Positions 32,396-41,994 are shown, counted from the stretch's first letter. The stretch is DNA of 64,000 bases from Pseudomonas oryzae (GCF_900104805.1 NZ_LT629751.1:3143001-3207000); one strand, 5' to 3'. Made by a program: numbers and translations. The notes: a model not told the origin generated them from the letters alone.

Positions 32396-32722
32396 TCAGC
32401 CCTGCCCCAGCCGGCGCAGCGCCTCCAGGCGCAAGGCCAGATCCTGCTCCAGCTCGGCCAGCTGGCGCTGCAGGCGCTGGCCGGTCGCCTCGTCGGACGC
32501 CGCGGCGAGCGCCGTGCGCAGTCGCGCGCGCTGCTGGAACAGCTCGACCTCGGCCGGCGGCACCCCGGCGGCTTTCATCACCTGAAAGGTCATGCGCAGC
32601 CCCGGCGGGGTCTGCAGCCAGGCTTCGTCGATCTCCAGCGGCCGGCCGTGGCCGGCCTTGAGCTGGCCCGCCGCCTCGGCCGCGGCCAGCTTGCGGCCGA
32701 TTTCCTCGTCCAGTGTGTTCAT
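32396..32722 (-). CDS. DUF1992 (DnaJ-homologue subfamily C member 28 domain) protein
   Basis: A 108-aa protein of the DUF1992 family. It starts MNTLDEEIGRKLAAAEAAGQ and carries the family core GHGRPLEIDEAWLQTPPG, then a coiled-coil-like Ala/Glu/Arg-rich C-terminus. The ATG at 32722 has GGAGGGGG upstream; the frame goes back to 32764 without a better site. Function is unknown. The eukaryotic relative is DnaJ-linked but this protein lacks a J domain. It is convergent with selO, stop to stop, with a 15-bp gap. Confidence 0.8.
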   Translation of the reverse strand: MNTLDEEIGRKLAAAEAAGQLKAGHGRPLEIDEAWLQTPPGLRMTFQVMKAAGVPPAEVELFQQRARLRTALAAASDEATGQRLQRQLAELEQDLALRLEALRRLGQG

Positions 32723-32839
32723 GCCCCCTCCCCATTGCGCGAACGCAGACCTACAGGCCGCCATGTTACGCCCGCATGCGGCGCGCCGGCGGCGCCTCCG
32801 CCGACCGGCACACCTCGACGCCAGGCGCCTCGTATAGAT

Positions 32840-32880
32840 CCATAATGCATATAAACCTTATAAACCTTTCTTTGACCGTC
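32840..32880. promoter_or_regulatory. AT-rich tract with tandem 9-bp repeat
   Basis: An A/T-rich island stands out in this GC-rich DNA. It includes two exact tandem copies of ATAAACCTT (32851-32859 and 32860-32868), preceded by CATAATGCAT. It lies between the divergent DUF1992 and SLC13-family genes, 88-128 bp upstream of the permease start. It is likely a promoter or regulator region; no clear -35/-10 pair is proposed. Confidence 0.4.
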
Positions 32881-32967
32881 TAAAGAAACCCTTCTATCGT
32901 TGCGCCCACCGCCCGCGCCACCGACGCCGGGCCGATACCTCTCCCGAGATTCGTCCCAAGGAATTCC

Positions 32968-34758
32968 ATGCTTCCGGCCTCGCTGTCGCTCTGGTTCGTC
33001 GCCGCCCTGCTGCTCTGGGTGCTGTACGCCTTCATCCGCGAGAAGTGGAGCCCGGACATCGTCGCCGCGATCGCCGTCGCCGCGCTGCTGGTCGCCGGCC
33101 TGCTCGAGCCCAAGGAGGTGCTCGGCGTGCTGTCCAACTCGGCGCCGGTGACCATCGCCTGCATGTTCGTGCTGTCCGCCGCTCTGGAGCGCACCGGCTG
33201 CATCGACGCGCTGGGCAACTGGCTGGGCGAACGGGTCGGCACCAGCCCCACCCGGGTGCTGGTCGGGCTGACGGTGACGGCGCTGGTGGTGTCAGCCGGC
33301 CTGAACAACACCCCGGTGGTGGCCATCCTCACCCCGGTGGCGATCGCCCTGGCCAAGCGCGCCGGCACCCTGCCCTCCAAGCTGCTGATCCCGCTGTCCT
33401 ACGCCACCATCCTCGGCGGCACCCTGACCATGATCGGCACCTCGACCAACATCCTGGTCGACGGCGTGGCGCGCAAGGCCGGCCTCGAGCCGTTCGGCAT
33501 CTTCGAGATCACCGGTGCCGGGCTGATCCTCGCCGCCGCCGGCATGCTCTACCTGCTGACCATCGGCAAGCGCCTGCTGCCCGCGCGCGAGACCCTCTCC
33601 AAGCAGTTGCGCCCGGACCTCGACCGCACCTTCATGAGCGAACTGCTGGTGCCGCACGACTCGCCGGTGATCGGCAAGACCCTCAGCGAGGCCAACCTCA
33701 ACGGCGGCAGCGGCCTGCAGGTGCTGCAGGTCAGCCGCGACGGCGAGCAGATCAGCCGCCCCGACCACCACTTCGTGCTGCAGGCCGGCGACCTGCTGGC
33801 CCTCCACGGCCAGGTCCGGAACGTGGTTGACCTGCGCGAGAGCGGCCACCTGACCTTCAACCGCAGCGACGCCTTCGAGACGGTGAGCAGCCACGACGTG
33901 GTGCTCGCCGAGGCCATCGTCGGGCGCAACTCGCGCTACAGCCACCGGCCGATGCGCGACCTCGACCTCAGCGCGCGCTACGGCATCGCCGTGCTCGCCG
34001 TGCATCGCCAGGACGAGAACGTGCAGGGCAACCTCGACGACTTCCAGCTGCAGTTCGGCGACGTGATGCTGGTCGAGGGCACGCCGGCGCAGATCAAGCG
34101 CTTCGCCGACAACGGCGAGCTGATCAGCCTCAACGCCGTGCAGGAGCGCGCCTTCCGCCGCGACAAGGCGCCGATCGCCCTGCTCGCGACCGCAGCGGTG
34201 ATGCTGCTGGCGGCCTTCGGCGTGATGCCGATCGAAGGCCTGGCGATCATCGGCGCGGTGGCCGTGCTGGCCACCCGCTGCCTGGACGTGGAAGACGCCT
34301 ACAAGGCGGTGGACTGGAAGATCCTCAGCCTGATCTTCGGCATGCTGGCGATCAGCATCGCCATGGACAAGGTCGGCCTGGTCAAGCTAATCGTCGAGAA
34401 CGTCATGGGCCTGCTGCCCTGGGCCGGACCGCTGCTGCTGCTGTCGTTCATCTACCTGTTCACCTCGGTGCTCACCGAGGTGCTGTCCAACAACGCGGTA
34501 GCGGTGCTGGTCACGCCGATCGCCATCGGCATGGCCCAGCAGCTCGGCGTCGACCCGCGCGCCTTCGTGGTCGCGGTGATGTTCGCTGCCAGCGCCAGTT
34601 TCGCCACGCCGATCGGCTACCAGACCAACACCTTCGTCTACAACGCCGGCGGCTACCGCTTCAGCGACTTCATGAAGGTCGGCATTCCGCTGAACGTCCT
34701 GCTGTGGCTGGTCGCCTCGCTGGTGATCCCGCTGTTCTGGCCGCTGACTCCGCTCTGA
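32968..34758 (+). CDS. SLC13-family permease with two RCK-C domains
   Basis: A 596-aa anion transporter-type permease. Membrane segments cover residues 1-205 and 390-596; between them are two RCK-C (TrkA-C) domains (about 215-295 and 305-385). Symmetrical hairpin motifs are visible: SAGLNNTPVVAILTPVAIAL with TMIGTSTNILVDG in the first half, and TEVLSNNAVAVLVTPIAIGM with FATPIGYQTNTFVYNAGGY in the second. These match the divalent anion:Na+ symporter (ArsB/CitM/SLC13) fold. ATG 32968 has AAGGA upstream. Family members carry sulfate or dicarboxylates. The next gene is metY, so sulfur intake is possible, but the substrate is unproven. Confidence 0.85.
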   Translation: MLPASLSLWFVAALLLWVLYAFIREKWSPDIVAAIAVAALLVAGLLEPKEVLGVLSNSAPVTIACMFVLSAALERTGCIDALGNWLGERVGTSPTRVLVGLTVTALVVSAGLNNTPVVAILTPVAIALAKRAGTLPSKLLIPLSYATILGGTLTMIGTSTNILVDGVARKAGLEPFGIFEITGAGLILAAAGMLYLLTIGKRLLPARETLSKQLRPDLDRTFMSELLVPHDSPVIGKTLSEANLNGGSGLQVLQVSRDGEQISRPDHHFVLQAGDLLALHGQVRNVVDLRESGHLTFNRSDAFETVSSHDVVLAEAIVGRNSRYSHRPMRDLDLSARYGIAVLAVHRQDENVQGNLDDFQLQFGDVMLVEGTPAQIKRFADNGELISLNAVQERAFRRDKAPIALLATAAVMLLAAFGVMPIEGLAIIGAVAVLATRCLDVEDAYKAVDWKILSLIFGMLAISIAMDKVGLVKLIVENVMGLLPWAGPLLLLSFIYLFTSVLTEVLSNNAVAVLVTPIAIGMAQQLGVDPRAFVVAVMFAASASFATPIGYQTNTFVYNAGGYRFSDFMKVGIPLNVLLWLVASLVIPLFWPLTPL

Positions 34759-34861
34759 TCCGCCACGGCGGGCAATGCCCCCATCGCGCATGGTGGCATT
34801 GACCGCGCGGCGGCGCCCTCGGCATGCTGCACGCTTTTCCCTGCCTCGAAGGAATGTGTGC

Positions 34862-36139
34862 ATGAAAGCGGAAACCCTGGCCATCCACGCCGGCTACAGC
34901 CCCGACCCGACCACCAAGGCAGTGGCGGTGCCGATCTACCAGACCACCTCCTACGCCTTCGACGACACCCAGCACGGCGCCGACCTGTTCGACCTCAAGG
35001 TCGCCGGCAACATCTACACGCGGATCATGAACCCGACCACCGACGTGCTGGAGAAGCGCGTGGCGGCGCTGGAGGGCGGCGTGGCGGCGCTGGCGGTGGC
35101 CTCGGGCATGGCGGCGATCACCTACGCGATCCAGACCATCGCCGGGGTCGGCGACAACATCGTCTCGGTGGCCAAGCTGTACGGCGGCACCTACAACCTG
35201 TTCGCCCACACCCTGCCGCGCTTTGGCATAGAGGTGCGCTTCGCGCAGCACGACGACATCGCCGCCCTGGAGGCGCTGATCGACGAGAACACCCGCGCGG
35301 TGTTCTGCGAGTCGATCGGCAACCCGGCGGGCAACATCGTCGATCTCAAGGCGCTGGCCGACGCCGCGCATCGCCATGGAGTGCCGCTGATCGTCGACAA
35401 CACCGTGGCCACCCCGGTCCTCTGCCGGCCGTTCGAGCACGGCGCCGACATCGTGGTGCACTCGCTGACCAAGTACATCGGCGGCCACGGCACCAGCATC
35501 GGCGGCATCGTGGTCGACTCCGGCCAGTTCCCCTGGGCCGAGCACAAGGAGCGCTTCCCGCTGCTCAACACCCCGGATGCGTCCTACCACGGCGTCACCT
35601 ACACCGAGGCGTTCGGCCCGGCCGCGTTCATCGGCCGCTGCCGCGTGGTGCCGCTGCGCAACACCGGCGCCGCGCTGTCGCCGTTCAACGCCTTCCTGAT
35701 CCTGCAGGGCCTGGAGACCCTGCCGCTGCGCATGGAGCGCCACTGCGAGAACGCCCGCAAGGTCGCCGAGTTCCTCCAGCAGCATCCGCAGGTCAGCTGG
35801 GTGAAGTACGCCGGTCTGGTCGACCACCCGGAGCACGAACTGGCGCAGCGCTACATGGGCGGCCAGCCGGCCTCGATCATGTCGTTCGGCATCAAGGGCG
35901 GCATCGAGGCGGCGGCGCGCTTCATCGACGCGCTCAAGCTGGTGGTGCGCCTGGTCAACATCGGCGACGCCAAGTCGCTGGCCTGCCACCCGGCCTCCAC
36001 CACCCACCGCCAGCTCAACGACGAGGAGCTGGCCCGCGCCGGCGTATCCCGCGACCTGGTGCGTCTGTCGATCGGCATCGAGCACATCGACGACATCCTC
36101 GAAGACCTCGGCCAGGCGCTGGAAGCGTCCCGCGGCTGA
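34862..36139 (+). CDS. metY: O-acetylhomoserine aminocarboxypropyltransferase MetY
   Basis: A 425-aa PLP enzyme of the Cys/Met metabolism family that makes homocysteine from O-acetylhomoserine and sulfide in direct sulfhydrylation. The PLP Lys is probably K204 in [17 protein letters not shown], with the upstream phosphate loop [11 protein letters not shown] and [20 protein letters not shown]. About 425 residues fits MetY rather than the shorter MetB/MetZ. The ATG at 34862 has AAGGA upstream. The gene lies 103 bp after the SLC13-like permease. O-succinylhomoserine as substrate cannot be ruled out. Confidence 0.9.
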   Translation: MKAETLAIHAGYSPDPTTKAVAVPIYQTTSYAFDDTQHGADLFDLKVAGNIYTRIMNPTTDVLEKRVAALEGGVAALAVASGMAAITYAIQTIAGVGDNIVSVAKLYGGTYNLFAHTLPRFGIEVRFAQHDDIAALEALIDENTRAVFCESIGNPAGNIVDLKALADAAHRHGVPLIVDNTVATPVLCRPFEHGADIVVHSLTKYIGGHGTSIGGIVVDSGQFPWAEHKERFPLLNTPDASYHGVTYTEAFGPAAFIGRCRVVPLRNTGAALSPFNAFLILQGLETLPLRMERHCENARKVAEFLQQHPQVSWVKYAGLVDHPEHELAQRYMGGQPASIMSFGIKGGIEAAARFIDALKLVVRLVNIGDAKSLACHPASTTHRQLNDEELARAGVSRDLVRLSIGIEHIDDILEDLGQALEASRG

Positions 36140-36144
36140 GCCCC

Positions 36145-36202
36145 GCAGGGTGCGCCGCGCGCACCGCCGCCGCTGCGCATCGGTGCGCACGGCGCACCCT
36201 GC
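36145..36202. repeat. Hairpin repeat between metY and trxC
   Basis: An inverted repeat with 21-bp arms and one mismatch: left 36145-36165, starting GCAGGGTGCGCC; right 36182-36202. The loop contains CGCTGCGC. It is the same family as the elements at 24391 and 40768 and starts six bases past the metY stop. There is no T-run. Confidence 0.8.
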
Positions 36203-36262
36203 ATCGCCTTGATATCCGCAGCGCCGGCCCCACACTAGGGACATCACCCCGTGGAGCCTGCC

Positions 36263-36700
36263 ATGACCGAGCCGCTGATCATCCCCTGCCCGCACTGCCA
36301 CGGGCTCAACCGCATCCCCGCTGCCCGCCTGGGCGACGCGCCGCGCTGCGGGCGCTGCAAGAGCGCCGTGCTGCCGGGCCAGCCGTTCGCCGTCGACGGC
36401 GCCGGCTTCGCCGCCCAGCTCCGGGGCGACCTACCGCTGCTGCTCGACGTCTGGGCCGACTGGTGCGGGCCGTGCAAGGCCTTCGCGCCGATCTTCGACC
36501 AGGCGGCGCGCCAGCTGAGCGGCCGCGTGCGTCTGGCCAAGCTGGACAGCGAGGCCGAGCCGCAGCTGGCCGGCCAGCTGGGCATCCGCTCGATCCCCAG
36601 CCTGATCCTGTTCCGGGACGGTCGCGAGGTGGCGCGGCAGAGCGGCGCCCTGGCGCTGCCGCAGCTGCTCGCCTGGCTGCGCCAGCACGGCGTGGCCTAG
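36263..36700 (+). CDS. trxC: Thioredoxin 2 TrxC with zinc-finger N-terminus
   Basis: A 145-aa thioredoxin of the TrxC type. Two Cys pairs near the N-terminus, CPHC (9-12) and CGRC (29-32), form the zinc site. The redox site WCGPC is at 67-71, followed by a normal thioredoxin fold with GIRSIPSLILFRDG (the cis-Pro). It reduces protein disulphides, and in E. coli is induced by OxyR. The ATG at 36263 has GGAG upstream; the GTG at 36251 is an inferior start. It stands alone between a repeat and the Usp gene. Confidence 0.95.
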   Translation: MTEPLIIPCPHCHGLNRIPAARLGDAPRCGRCKSAVLPGQPFAVDGAGFAAQLRGDLPLLLDVWADWCGPCKAFAPIFDQAARQLSGRVRLAKLDSEAEPQLAGQLGIRSIPSLILFRDGREVARQSGALALPQLLAWLRQHGVA

Positions 36701-36823
36701 GCTGCGCCTTGCGCCCCGCGCTTCGACTTGCCCGGTGCGGCTCGCCGCTCCCGCTACGCTCGGCGGGACAGCCCGGGGCCCGCGCGGCATACTGACGACC
36801 TTCGTTTCCCTATTGAGGCCGCC

Positions 36824-37612
36824 ATGCTCAAGCACATCCTCGTCGCCCACGACCTCAGCCCCGAGGCCGACCTGGCCCTGCGGCGCGGCGCTCTGCTGGC
36901 CCGCGAGCAGGGCGCACGGCTGACCCTGCTGCACGTCGCGGCGACGGCGGAAGCGGCCGACGCCGCGTGCGTGCGAATGCGCGAGCGCCTGGATGCCTGT
37001 GGCGCCTCAGGGGCGCAAGTGCGGGCCTGCCACGGCCAGGCGGTGGCGATGCTGCTACACCAGGCCCGCGGCCTGGAAGCCGACCTGCTGGTGCTCGGCA
37101 CCCATCACCGGCGGTCGCCGGAAGGCTTCGCCGGCACCACCCTGGAGCGTCTCCTCCACGACAGCCCGGCGCCGGTGCTGCTGGTCGCCGGCCATGACCC
37201 GGCGCCCTGGCGCAGCGCGCTGGCCGCGCTGGACTTCTCGCCCTGCGCCAGCCGCGCCCTGCAGCTGGCGCGCAGCCTGCTCGGCGCCGGCGCACAGCTG
37301 CACGCACTGCACGTGCACGAGGTGGCGGCGATCCATGCCGGCGAGGATCCGGCCGACCTGGCGTTCCAGAACGAGCTGTTCGAGCGCCTGCTGGGCGAGC
37401 AGCAGGCGCTCCTGGATGATGGCGTGCAGCTCAGCCACGAGCTGCGTCAGGGCGAGCGGCTGAGTTGCCTGCAGGCGGTGCTGGCCGAGCGCCGGCCGCA
37501 GTTGCTCGCCCTCGGCGCGCACAGCCGCAGCCAGTTGGCCGACACCCTGCTCGGCAGCCTGACCCTGGAGTGCCTGCGTCAGCCGCCGTGCGACGTGCTG
37601 GTGGTGCGCTGA
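36824..37612 (+). CDS. Double-domain universal stress protein
   Basis: A 262-aa protein with two tandem Usp domains. Domain 1 (1-135) runs from MLKHILVAHDLSPEADLALR to LLVLGTHHRRSPEGFAGTTL, VLLVAG. Domain 2 (from about 140) holds ALAALDFSPCASRALQLAR and LLALGAHSRSQLADTLLGSLTLE, CDVLVV. Each has a G-x2-x9-G-type ATP loop remnant. ATG 36824 has TGAGG upstream; the frame opens back to 36728 without a ribosome site. It probably binds ATP and helps cells survive stress or anaerobic conditions, as for other Usp proteins; target unknown. Convergent with the ParA gene. Confidence 0.85.
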   Translation: MLKHILVAHDLSPEADLALRRGALLAREQGARLTLLHVAATAEAADAACVRMRERLDACGASGAQVRACHGQAVAMLLHQARGLEADLLVLGTHHRRSPEGFAGTTLERLLHDSPAPVLLVAGHDPAPWRSALAALDFSPCASRALQLARSLLGAGAQLHALHVHEVAAIHAGEDPADLAFQNELFERLLGEQQALLDDGVQLSHELRQGERLSCLQAVLAERRPQLLALGAHSRSQLADTLLGSLTLECLRQPPCDVLVVR

Positions 37613-37619
37613 GCGCCGC

Positions 37620-38384
37620 TCAGGCGTTTTCCAGCAGCGCGTGCAGCTCGACGAACTGCTGGGTCAGCTTGTGCCGCGGGTCGAGGAAGATCAGCGGCGT
37701 GCAGGCCTGGTGCGACTCGCGCATCTTCACCGAGCTGCCCAGGTACACCGGCAGCACCGGCAGCCGTTCGGCGAGCAGCTCGTCGAGCAGCTGCTGCGGC
37801 AGCGCGGCGCGCGGCTGGAACTGGTTGACCACGATGCCCTCGACCTCGAGGTCCTCGTTGTGGTCCTCGCGCAGCTCCTCGATCTCGGCGAGCAGGCCGT
37901 ACAGCGCCTGGCGCGAGAAGCTGTCGCAGTCGAAGGGGATCAGCACGCGGTCGGCGGCGATCAGCGCCGAAACGGTGTAGAAGTTCAGCGCCGGCGGGGT
38001 GTCCAGGTAGATCCGCTCGTAGTCCTCACCCAGCTCGTCGAGCAGTTTGCGCAGCTTGTTGATCTTGTGCTTCTGTTCCAGCTTGGGCTGCAGATCGGCC
38101 AGCTCGGCGCTGGCGGTGACCAGGTCGAGGTTGGCGAACGGCGTCTCGACGACCCTGACCCGCGGCTTCTTCACCGCGCCGGCGAGGGTCTGCTGGAAGA
38201 AGTCGGCGATGCCGGGCGGGATCTCCGCCCCGACCAGACCGCTGAGGTAGTGGGTGGAGTTGGCCTGGCTGTCGAGGTCGACCAGCAGGGTGCGATAGCC
38301 CTGCGCCGCGCTCACCGCCGCCAGATTGCAGGCGATGCTCGACTTGCCGACCCCGCCCTTCTGATTGAACACCACGCGTCGCAT
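37620..38384 (-). CDS. Orphan ParA-family ATPase
   Basis: A 254-aa MinD/ParA-type ATPase. The deviant Walker A box is NQKGGVGKSSIACNLA (residues 7-22, signature Lys at 9 and Lys at 14), Walker A' is LLVDLDSQANSTHYLSG, and Walker B is IYLDTPPALN. No N-terminal DNA-binding HTH is present. ATG 38384 (MRRVVFNQ) has AAGGAG upstream; a longer start at 38423 lacks one. No ParB-like partner lies near. It may position a protein complex rather than segregate DNA. It is convergent with the Usp gene and codirectional with the lysR gene. Confidence 0.85.
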   Translation of the reverse strand: MRRVVFNQKGGVGKSSIACNLAAVSAAQGYRTLLVDLDSQANSTHYLSGLVGAEIPPGIADFFQQTLAGAVKKPRVRVVETPFANLDLVTASAELADLQPKLEQKHKINKLRKLLDELGEDYERIYLDTPPALNFYTVSALIAADRVLIPFDCDSFSRQALYGLLAEIEELREDHNEDLEVEGIVVNQFQPRAALPQQLLDELLAERLPVLPVYLGSSVKMRESHQACTPLIFLDPRHKLTQQFVELHALLENA

Positions 38385-38451
38385 ACCGCTGTCTCCTTCC
38401 ATCTGCTCGAGGCGCAGGTGCATTTAAGCCCATTCGCGCCGCGCCGGATAC

Positions 38452-39372
38452 TCAACCGGCAGGCGTCTGGCGCTGCCGCTGCGCCTCGCCGGCCTCGCGC
38501 ACCAGCAGCTCGGCGAAGCGCTGCACCAGCGGCGACTGCTCGCCGCGCCGGCGCACCAGCCAAACCGCGGTGCTCGCCCCGGGATCGCGCAGGGTGCGCC
38601 AGACCACGCCGTCGATGCGCATGCGGCTGAACGAGGCCGGCAATATGGTGACACCGAGGCCGGTGGCGACCAGGCCAATCAGGGTCATCGCCTCGCTGGC
38701 CTCCTGGACGATGTGCGGGCTGAAGCCGGCGGCCCGTGCCAGACCGAGCACCTGGTCGTAGAGGCCGGTGCCGAAGCTGCGCGGGAAGAACACGAAGGGC
38801 TCGGCGGCCAGCTCGGCCAGGGCGATGGCGCCCTCGAGCGCCTGCGGATGGCCGGCCGGCAGCACCACCACCAGCGGTTCGGCGAACAGCTCCAGCGCCT
38901 CCAGGCCGGCGGGCAACGGCTCCAGCGGGCGGATCATGCCCACCTGCAGCAGCCCCTCGCCGACCGCTTCGGCGACCTCGCGGCTGCTCAGCTCGCGCAG
39001 GTCGAGGTGCACCGCCGGGCAGGCCTGGCGGAAGGCGCGCAGCGCGCGGGGAATCGTCGAGGTGAACGGCGCCGAGGAGGTGAAGCCGACCTTCAGCTCG
39101 CCCAGCTCGCCGGCGCGGGCGCGACGGGTCACCGCCACCGCCTTGTCCAGCTGCGCCAGCACCGCGCGCGCCTCGGGCAGGAACAGTTCGCCGACCGCGC
39201 TGAGCGCCACCCGGCGGTTGGTTCGCTCGAACAGGCAGGCGCCGAGTTCGTCCTCCAGCGCCTGGATCTGCTGGCTGAGCGGCGGCTGGGAGATGCCCAG
39301 GCGCTGAGCGGCGCGGCCGAAGTGCAGCTCCTCGGCGACGGCGATGAAGTAGCGCAGGTGGCGAAGTTCCAT
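38452..39372 (-). CDS. LysR-family transcription regulator
   Basis: A 306-aa LTTR. The winged HTH is at 1-60 (MELRHLRYFIAVAEELHFGR through LGISQPPLSQQIQALEDELG), and the effector-binding domain at 90-290 has GELKVGFTSSAPFTSTIPRA. ATG 39372. It is divergent from the MFS gene at 39514 across 141 bp of relatively AT-rich sequence, which suggests that it controls that transporter. This arrangement is typical of LTTRs. Effector unknown. Confidence 0.92.
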   Translation of the reverse strand: MELRHLRYFIAVAEELHFGRAAQRLGISQPPLSQQIQALEDELGACLFERTNRRVALSAVGELFLPEARAVLAQLDKAVAVTRRARAGELGELKVGFTSSAPFTSTIPRALRAFRQACPAVHLDLRELSSREVAEAVGEGLLQVGMIRPLEPLPAGLEALELFAEPLVVVLPAGHPQALEGAIALAELAAEPFVFFPRSFGTGLYDQVLGLARAAGFSPHIVQEASEAMTLIGLVATGLGVTILPASFSRMRIDGVVWRTLRDPGASTAVWLVRRRGEQSPLVQRFAELLVREAGEAQRQRQTPAG

Positions 39373-39513
39373 GGCGACCGATCGATCTTCTTTGAGTATC
39401 AAACGAGTCGAATAATATATTGGAACTAAGAATGGCACCTCACCTATCCTTGCCCTGAGTTTCCGCTCGGGTCGCCATCCGCGCGCCCGCCCTCTGCCAG
39501 CCGCGAGGTTTCC

Positions 39514-40764
39514 ATGAACAGCCTGGTCGCCAGCCACGCGCAGGCGGGCTCCGCCCCCGACGCCGCGCCAAGCCATATCGAGAAGGGCACGGCCGCCTTC
39601 CGCCGCACCAACTGGGCGCTGTTCGCCGGCGGTTTCGCCACCTTCGCCCTGCTCTACTGCGTGCAGCCGATGCTGCCGGTGCTGTCGGCGGCCTTCGCCC
39701 TCAGCGCGGCCGAGAGCAGCCTGGCGCTGTCGATCTCGACCATCACCCTGGCCATAGGCCTGCTGCTCACCGGCCCGCTGTCCGACGCGGTCGGCCGCAA
39801 GCCGGTGATGGTCGCGGCGCTGTGCAGCGCGGCGCTGTGTACCCTGCTCACCCCGCTGATGCCCAACTGGCATGCCCTGCTGCTGATGCGCGCGCTGGTC
39901 GGCCTGTCGCTGAGCGGCCTAGTGGCGGTGGCGATGTCCTACCTGAGCGAGGAGATCTACCCCCAGCACCTCGGCCTGGCCATGGGCCTGTACATCTCCG
40001 GCAACGCCCTGGGCGGCATGAGCGGCCGGCTTGTCAGCGGCGTGCTGGTCGACTTCTTCTCCTGGCAGGCGGCGGTCGGCCTGCTCGGCGGTCTGGCGCT
40101 GCTCGCCGCCCTGCTGTTCTGGCGCCTGCTGCCGGACTCGCGACACTTCCGCCCCACCCCACTGAGCTTCGCCAACCTCGCCGAGGGGCTGCGCCTGCAC
40201 TTCGGCGACCGCGGCCTGCCGTGGCTGTTCCTCGAGGCCTTCCTGCTGATGGGCGGTTTCGTCACCCTGTTCAACTACATCGGCTACCGCCTGCTGGAGG
40301 CACCCTACGGCCTGAGCATGAGCTGGGTCGGCCTGCTCTCGGTGGTCTATCTGTCCGGCACCTACAGCTCGACCCAGGCCGGCGCGCTGGCCGACCGCCT
40401 CGGTCGCCACAGGGTGTTCTGGCCGGCGATCCTGGTGATGCTCGCCGGCCTGCTGCTGACCCTGTTCGCGCCGCTGGGGCTGATCCTCGCCGGCATGCTG
40501 CTGTTCGCCTTCGGCTTCTTCGCCGCCCACTCGCTGGCCAGCAGCTGGGTCGGCCGCCGCGCCCTGCAGGCGCGCGGCCAGGCCTCGTCGCTGTACCTGT
40601 TCAGCTACTACCTGGGCTCGAGCATCGCCGGCACCGCCGGCGGTTTCTTCTGGCAGCACGGCGGCTGGACCGGCGTCGGCCTGTTCATCGCCGCCCTGCT
40701 CGTGGTCGCCCTGCTGGTCGCCCTGCACCTGTCGCGCCTGCCGCCCAAGCAGCCGCAGACCTAA
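39514..40764 (+). CDS. MFS transporter (YnfM-like)
   Basis: A 416-aa major facilitator with 12 predicted membrane segments and a cytosolic N-terminus of about 35 aa. The motif GPLSDAVGRKPVM (about 87-99) is the conserved loop 2-3 motif A, and ADRLGRHRVFW repeats it in the second half. Its relatives are YnfM/arabinose-type efflux proteins. The ATG at 39514 follows GCGAGG. The divergent LysR gene is its likely regulator. Substrate unknown. Confidence 0.88.
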   Translation: MNSLVASHAQAGSAPDAAPSHIEKGTAAFRRTNWALFAGGFATFALLYCVQPMLPVLSAAFALSAAESSLALSISTITLAIGLLLTGPLSDAVGRKPVMVAALCSAALCTLLTPLMPNWHALLLMRALVGLSLSGLVAVAMSYLSEEIYPQHLGLAMGLYISGNALGGMSGRLVSGVLVDFFSWQAAVGLLGGLALLAALLFWRLLPDSRHFRPTPLSFANLAEGLRLHFGDRGLPWLFLEAFLLMGGFVTLFNYIGYRLLEAPYGLSMSWVGLLSVVYLSGTYSSTQAGALADRLGRHRVFWPAILVMLAGLLLTLFAPLGLILAGMLLFAFGFFAAHSLASSWVGRRALQARGQASSLYLFSYYLGSSIAGTAGGFFWQHGGWTGVGLFIAALLVVALLVALHLSRLPPKQPQT

Positions 40765-40767
40765 GCC

Positions 40768-40829
40768 GCAGGGTGCGCCGTGCGCACCACCGAGCTCCTC
40801 GGTTTCGCGGTGCGCATAGCGCACCCTAC
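40768..40829. repeat. Hairpin repeat after the MFS gene
   Basis: Inverted repeat with 21-bp arms and two mismatches: left 40768-40788, starting GCAGGGTGCGCC; right 40809-40829, ending CGCACCCTAC. It belongs to the family at 36145 and 24391 and starts four bases after the MFS stop. Confidence 0.8.
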
Positions 40830-40841
40830 CCCGGAAACGAC

Positions 40842-40867
40842 GAAGCCCGATCACAGGATCGGGCTTC
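40842..40867. terminator. Terminator between MFS gene and hemE
   Basis: An 11-bp perfect stem, GAAGCCCGATC (40842-40852) and GATCGGGCTTC (40857-40867), around loop ACAG. It lies 18 bp after the hemE stop on the minus strand, in a convergent gap. The T-tract is short on either strand, so it may work in both directions but not strongly. Confidence 0.7.
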
Positions 40868-40884
40868 TGTCATTACCGCGCGGC

Positions 40885-41949
40885 TCAGTGGTGGTACTGC
40901 GCCGACAGCTCGTGCACTGCCTCGATGAACACGCCGGCATGCGCCGGATCGACTTCCGGGGTGATGCCGTGGCCAAGGTTGAACACGTGGCCGCTGCCGT
41001 GGCCGAAGCGCTCGAGGATGCGCGCCACCTCGGCGCGGATCGCCGTCGGGTTGGCGTACAGCACGGTCGGGTCCATGTTGCCCTGCAGGGCCACCTTGTC
41101 GCCGACGCGCGCGCGCGCGTTGCGGATGTCGCAGGTCCAGTCCAGGCCCAGCGCGGTGGCGCCGGTGTCAGCCATCGCCTCCAGCCACAGGCCGCCGTTC
41201 TTGGTGAACAGGATCACCGGCACCTCGCGGCCTTCGTGCTCGCGGATCAGGCCATGGACGATGCGCTCCATGTAGAACAGCGAGAACTCGCGGTAGGCCG
41301 CGTCCGACAGGCTGCCACCCCAGGTGTCGAAGATCTGCACGGCCTGGGCGCCGGCGCGGATCTGGCCGTTGAGGTAGGTGGTCACCGACTGGGCCAGCTT
41401 GTCGAGCAGCGCGTGCATGGCCTGCGGGTTGTCGTAGAGCATCGCCTTGGACTTGCGGAAGTCCTTGCTGGAGCCGCCCTCGACCATGTAGGTGGCCAGG
41501 GTCCAGGGGCTGCCGGAGAAGCCGATCAGCGGTACGCGGCCGTTGAGCTCGCGGCGGATGGTGCGCACCGCGTCCATCACGTAACCCAGATCCTTCTCCG
41601 GATCGGGGATCGGCAGGGCGTCGATGTCGGCCATGCCGTCGATGCGCTTCTTGAAGCGCGGACCTTCGCCGGTCTCGAAGTACAGGCCCAGGCCCATGGC
41701 GTCCGGGATGGTGAGGATGTCGGAGAACAGGATGGCCGCATCCAGCGGATAGCGGTCCAGCGGCTGCAGGGTGACCTCGCAGGCCAGCTCCGGGTTCATG
41801 CACAGGCTCATGAAGTCGCCGGCCTTGGCGCGGCTGGCGCGGTACTCGGGGAGGTAGCGTCCGGCCTGGCGCATCATCCACACGGGGGTGACGTCGACGG
41901 GCTGCTTGAGCAGGGCGCGAAGGAAACGGTCGTTCTTCAGGACGGTCAT
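40885..41949 (-). CDS. hemE: Uroporphyrinogen decarboxylase HemE
   Basis: A 354-aa enzyme that removes four acetate carboxyls of uroporphyrinogen III to give coproporphyrinogen III in haem synthesis. It has the N-terminal [16 protein letters not shown] signature (active-site Arg residues), the catalytic Asp in [15 protein letters not shown], and [20 protein letters not shown] 41949 (MTVLKNDRF); the frame opens to 42000 without a ribosome site. It is separated from gltD by a terminator at 41995. Confidence 0.97.
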   Translation of the reverse strand: MTVLKNDRFLRALLKQPVDVTPVWMMRQAGRYLPEYRASRAKAGDFMSLCMNPELACEVTLQPLDRYPLDAAILFSDILTIPDAMGLGLYFETGEGPRFKKRIDGMADIDALPIPDPEKDLGYVMDAVRTIRRELNGRVPLIGFSGSPWTLATYMVEGGSSKDFRKSKAMLYDNPQAMHALLDKLAQSVTTYLNGQIRAGAQAVQIFDTWGGSLSDAAYREFSLFYMERIVHGLIREHEGREVPVILFTKNGGLWLEAMADTGATALGLDWTCDIRNARARVGDKVALQGNMDPTVLYANPTAIRAEVARILERFGHGSGHVFNLGHGITPEVDPAHAGVFIEAVHELSAQYHH

Positions 41950-41994
41950 AACGGCTTCCGGCGAAAATTCAGGCGGACATTGTCGCAAAGCGCA

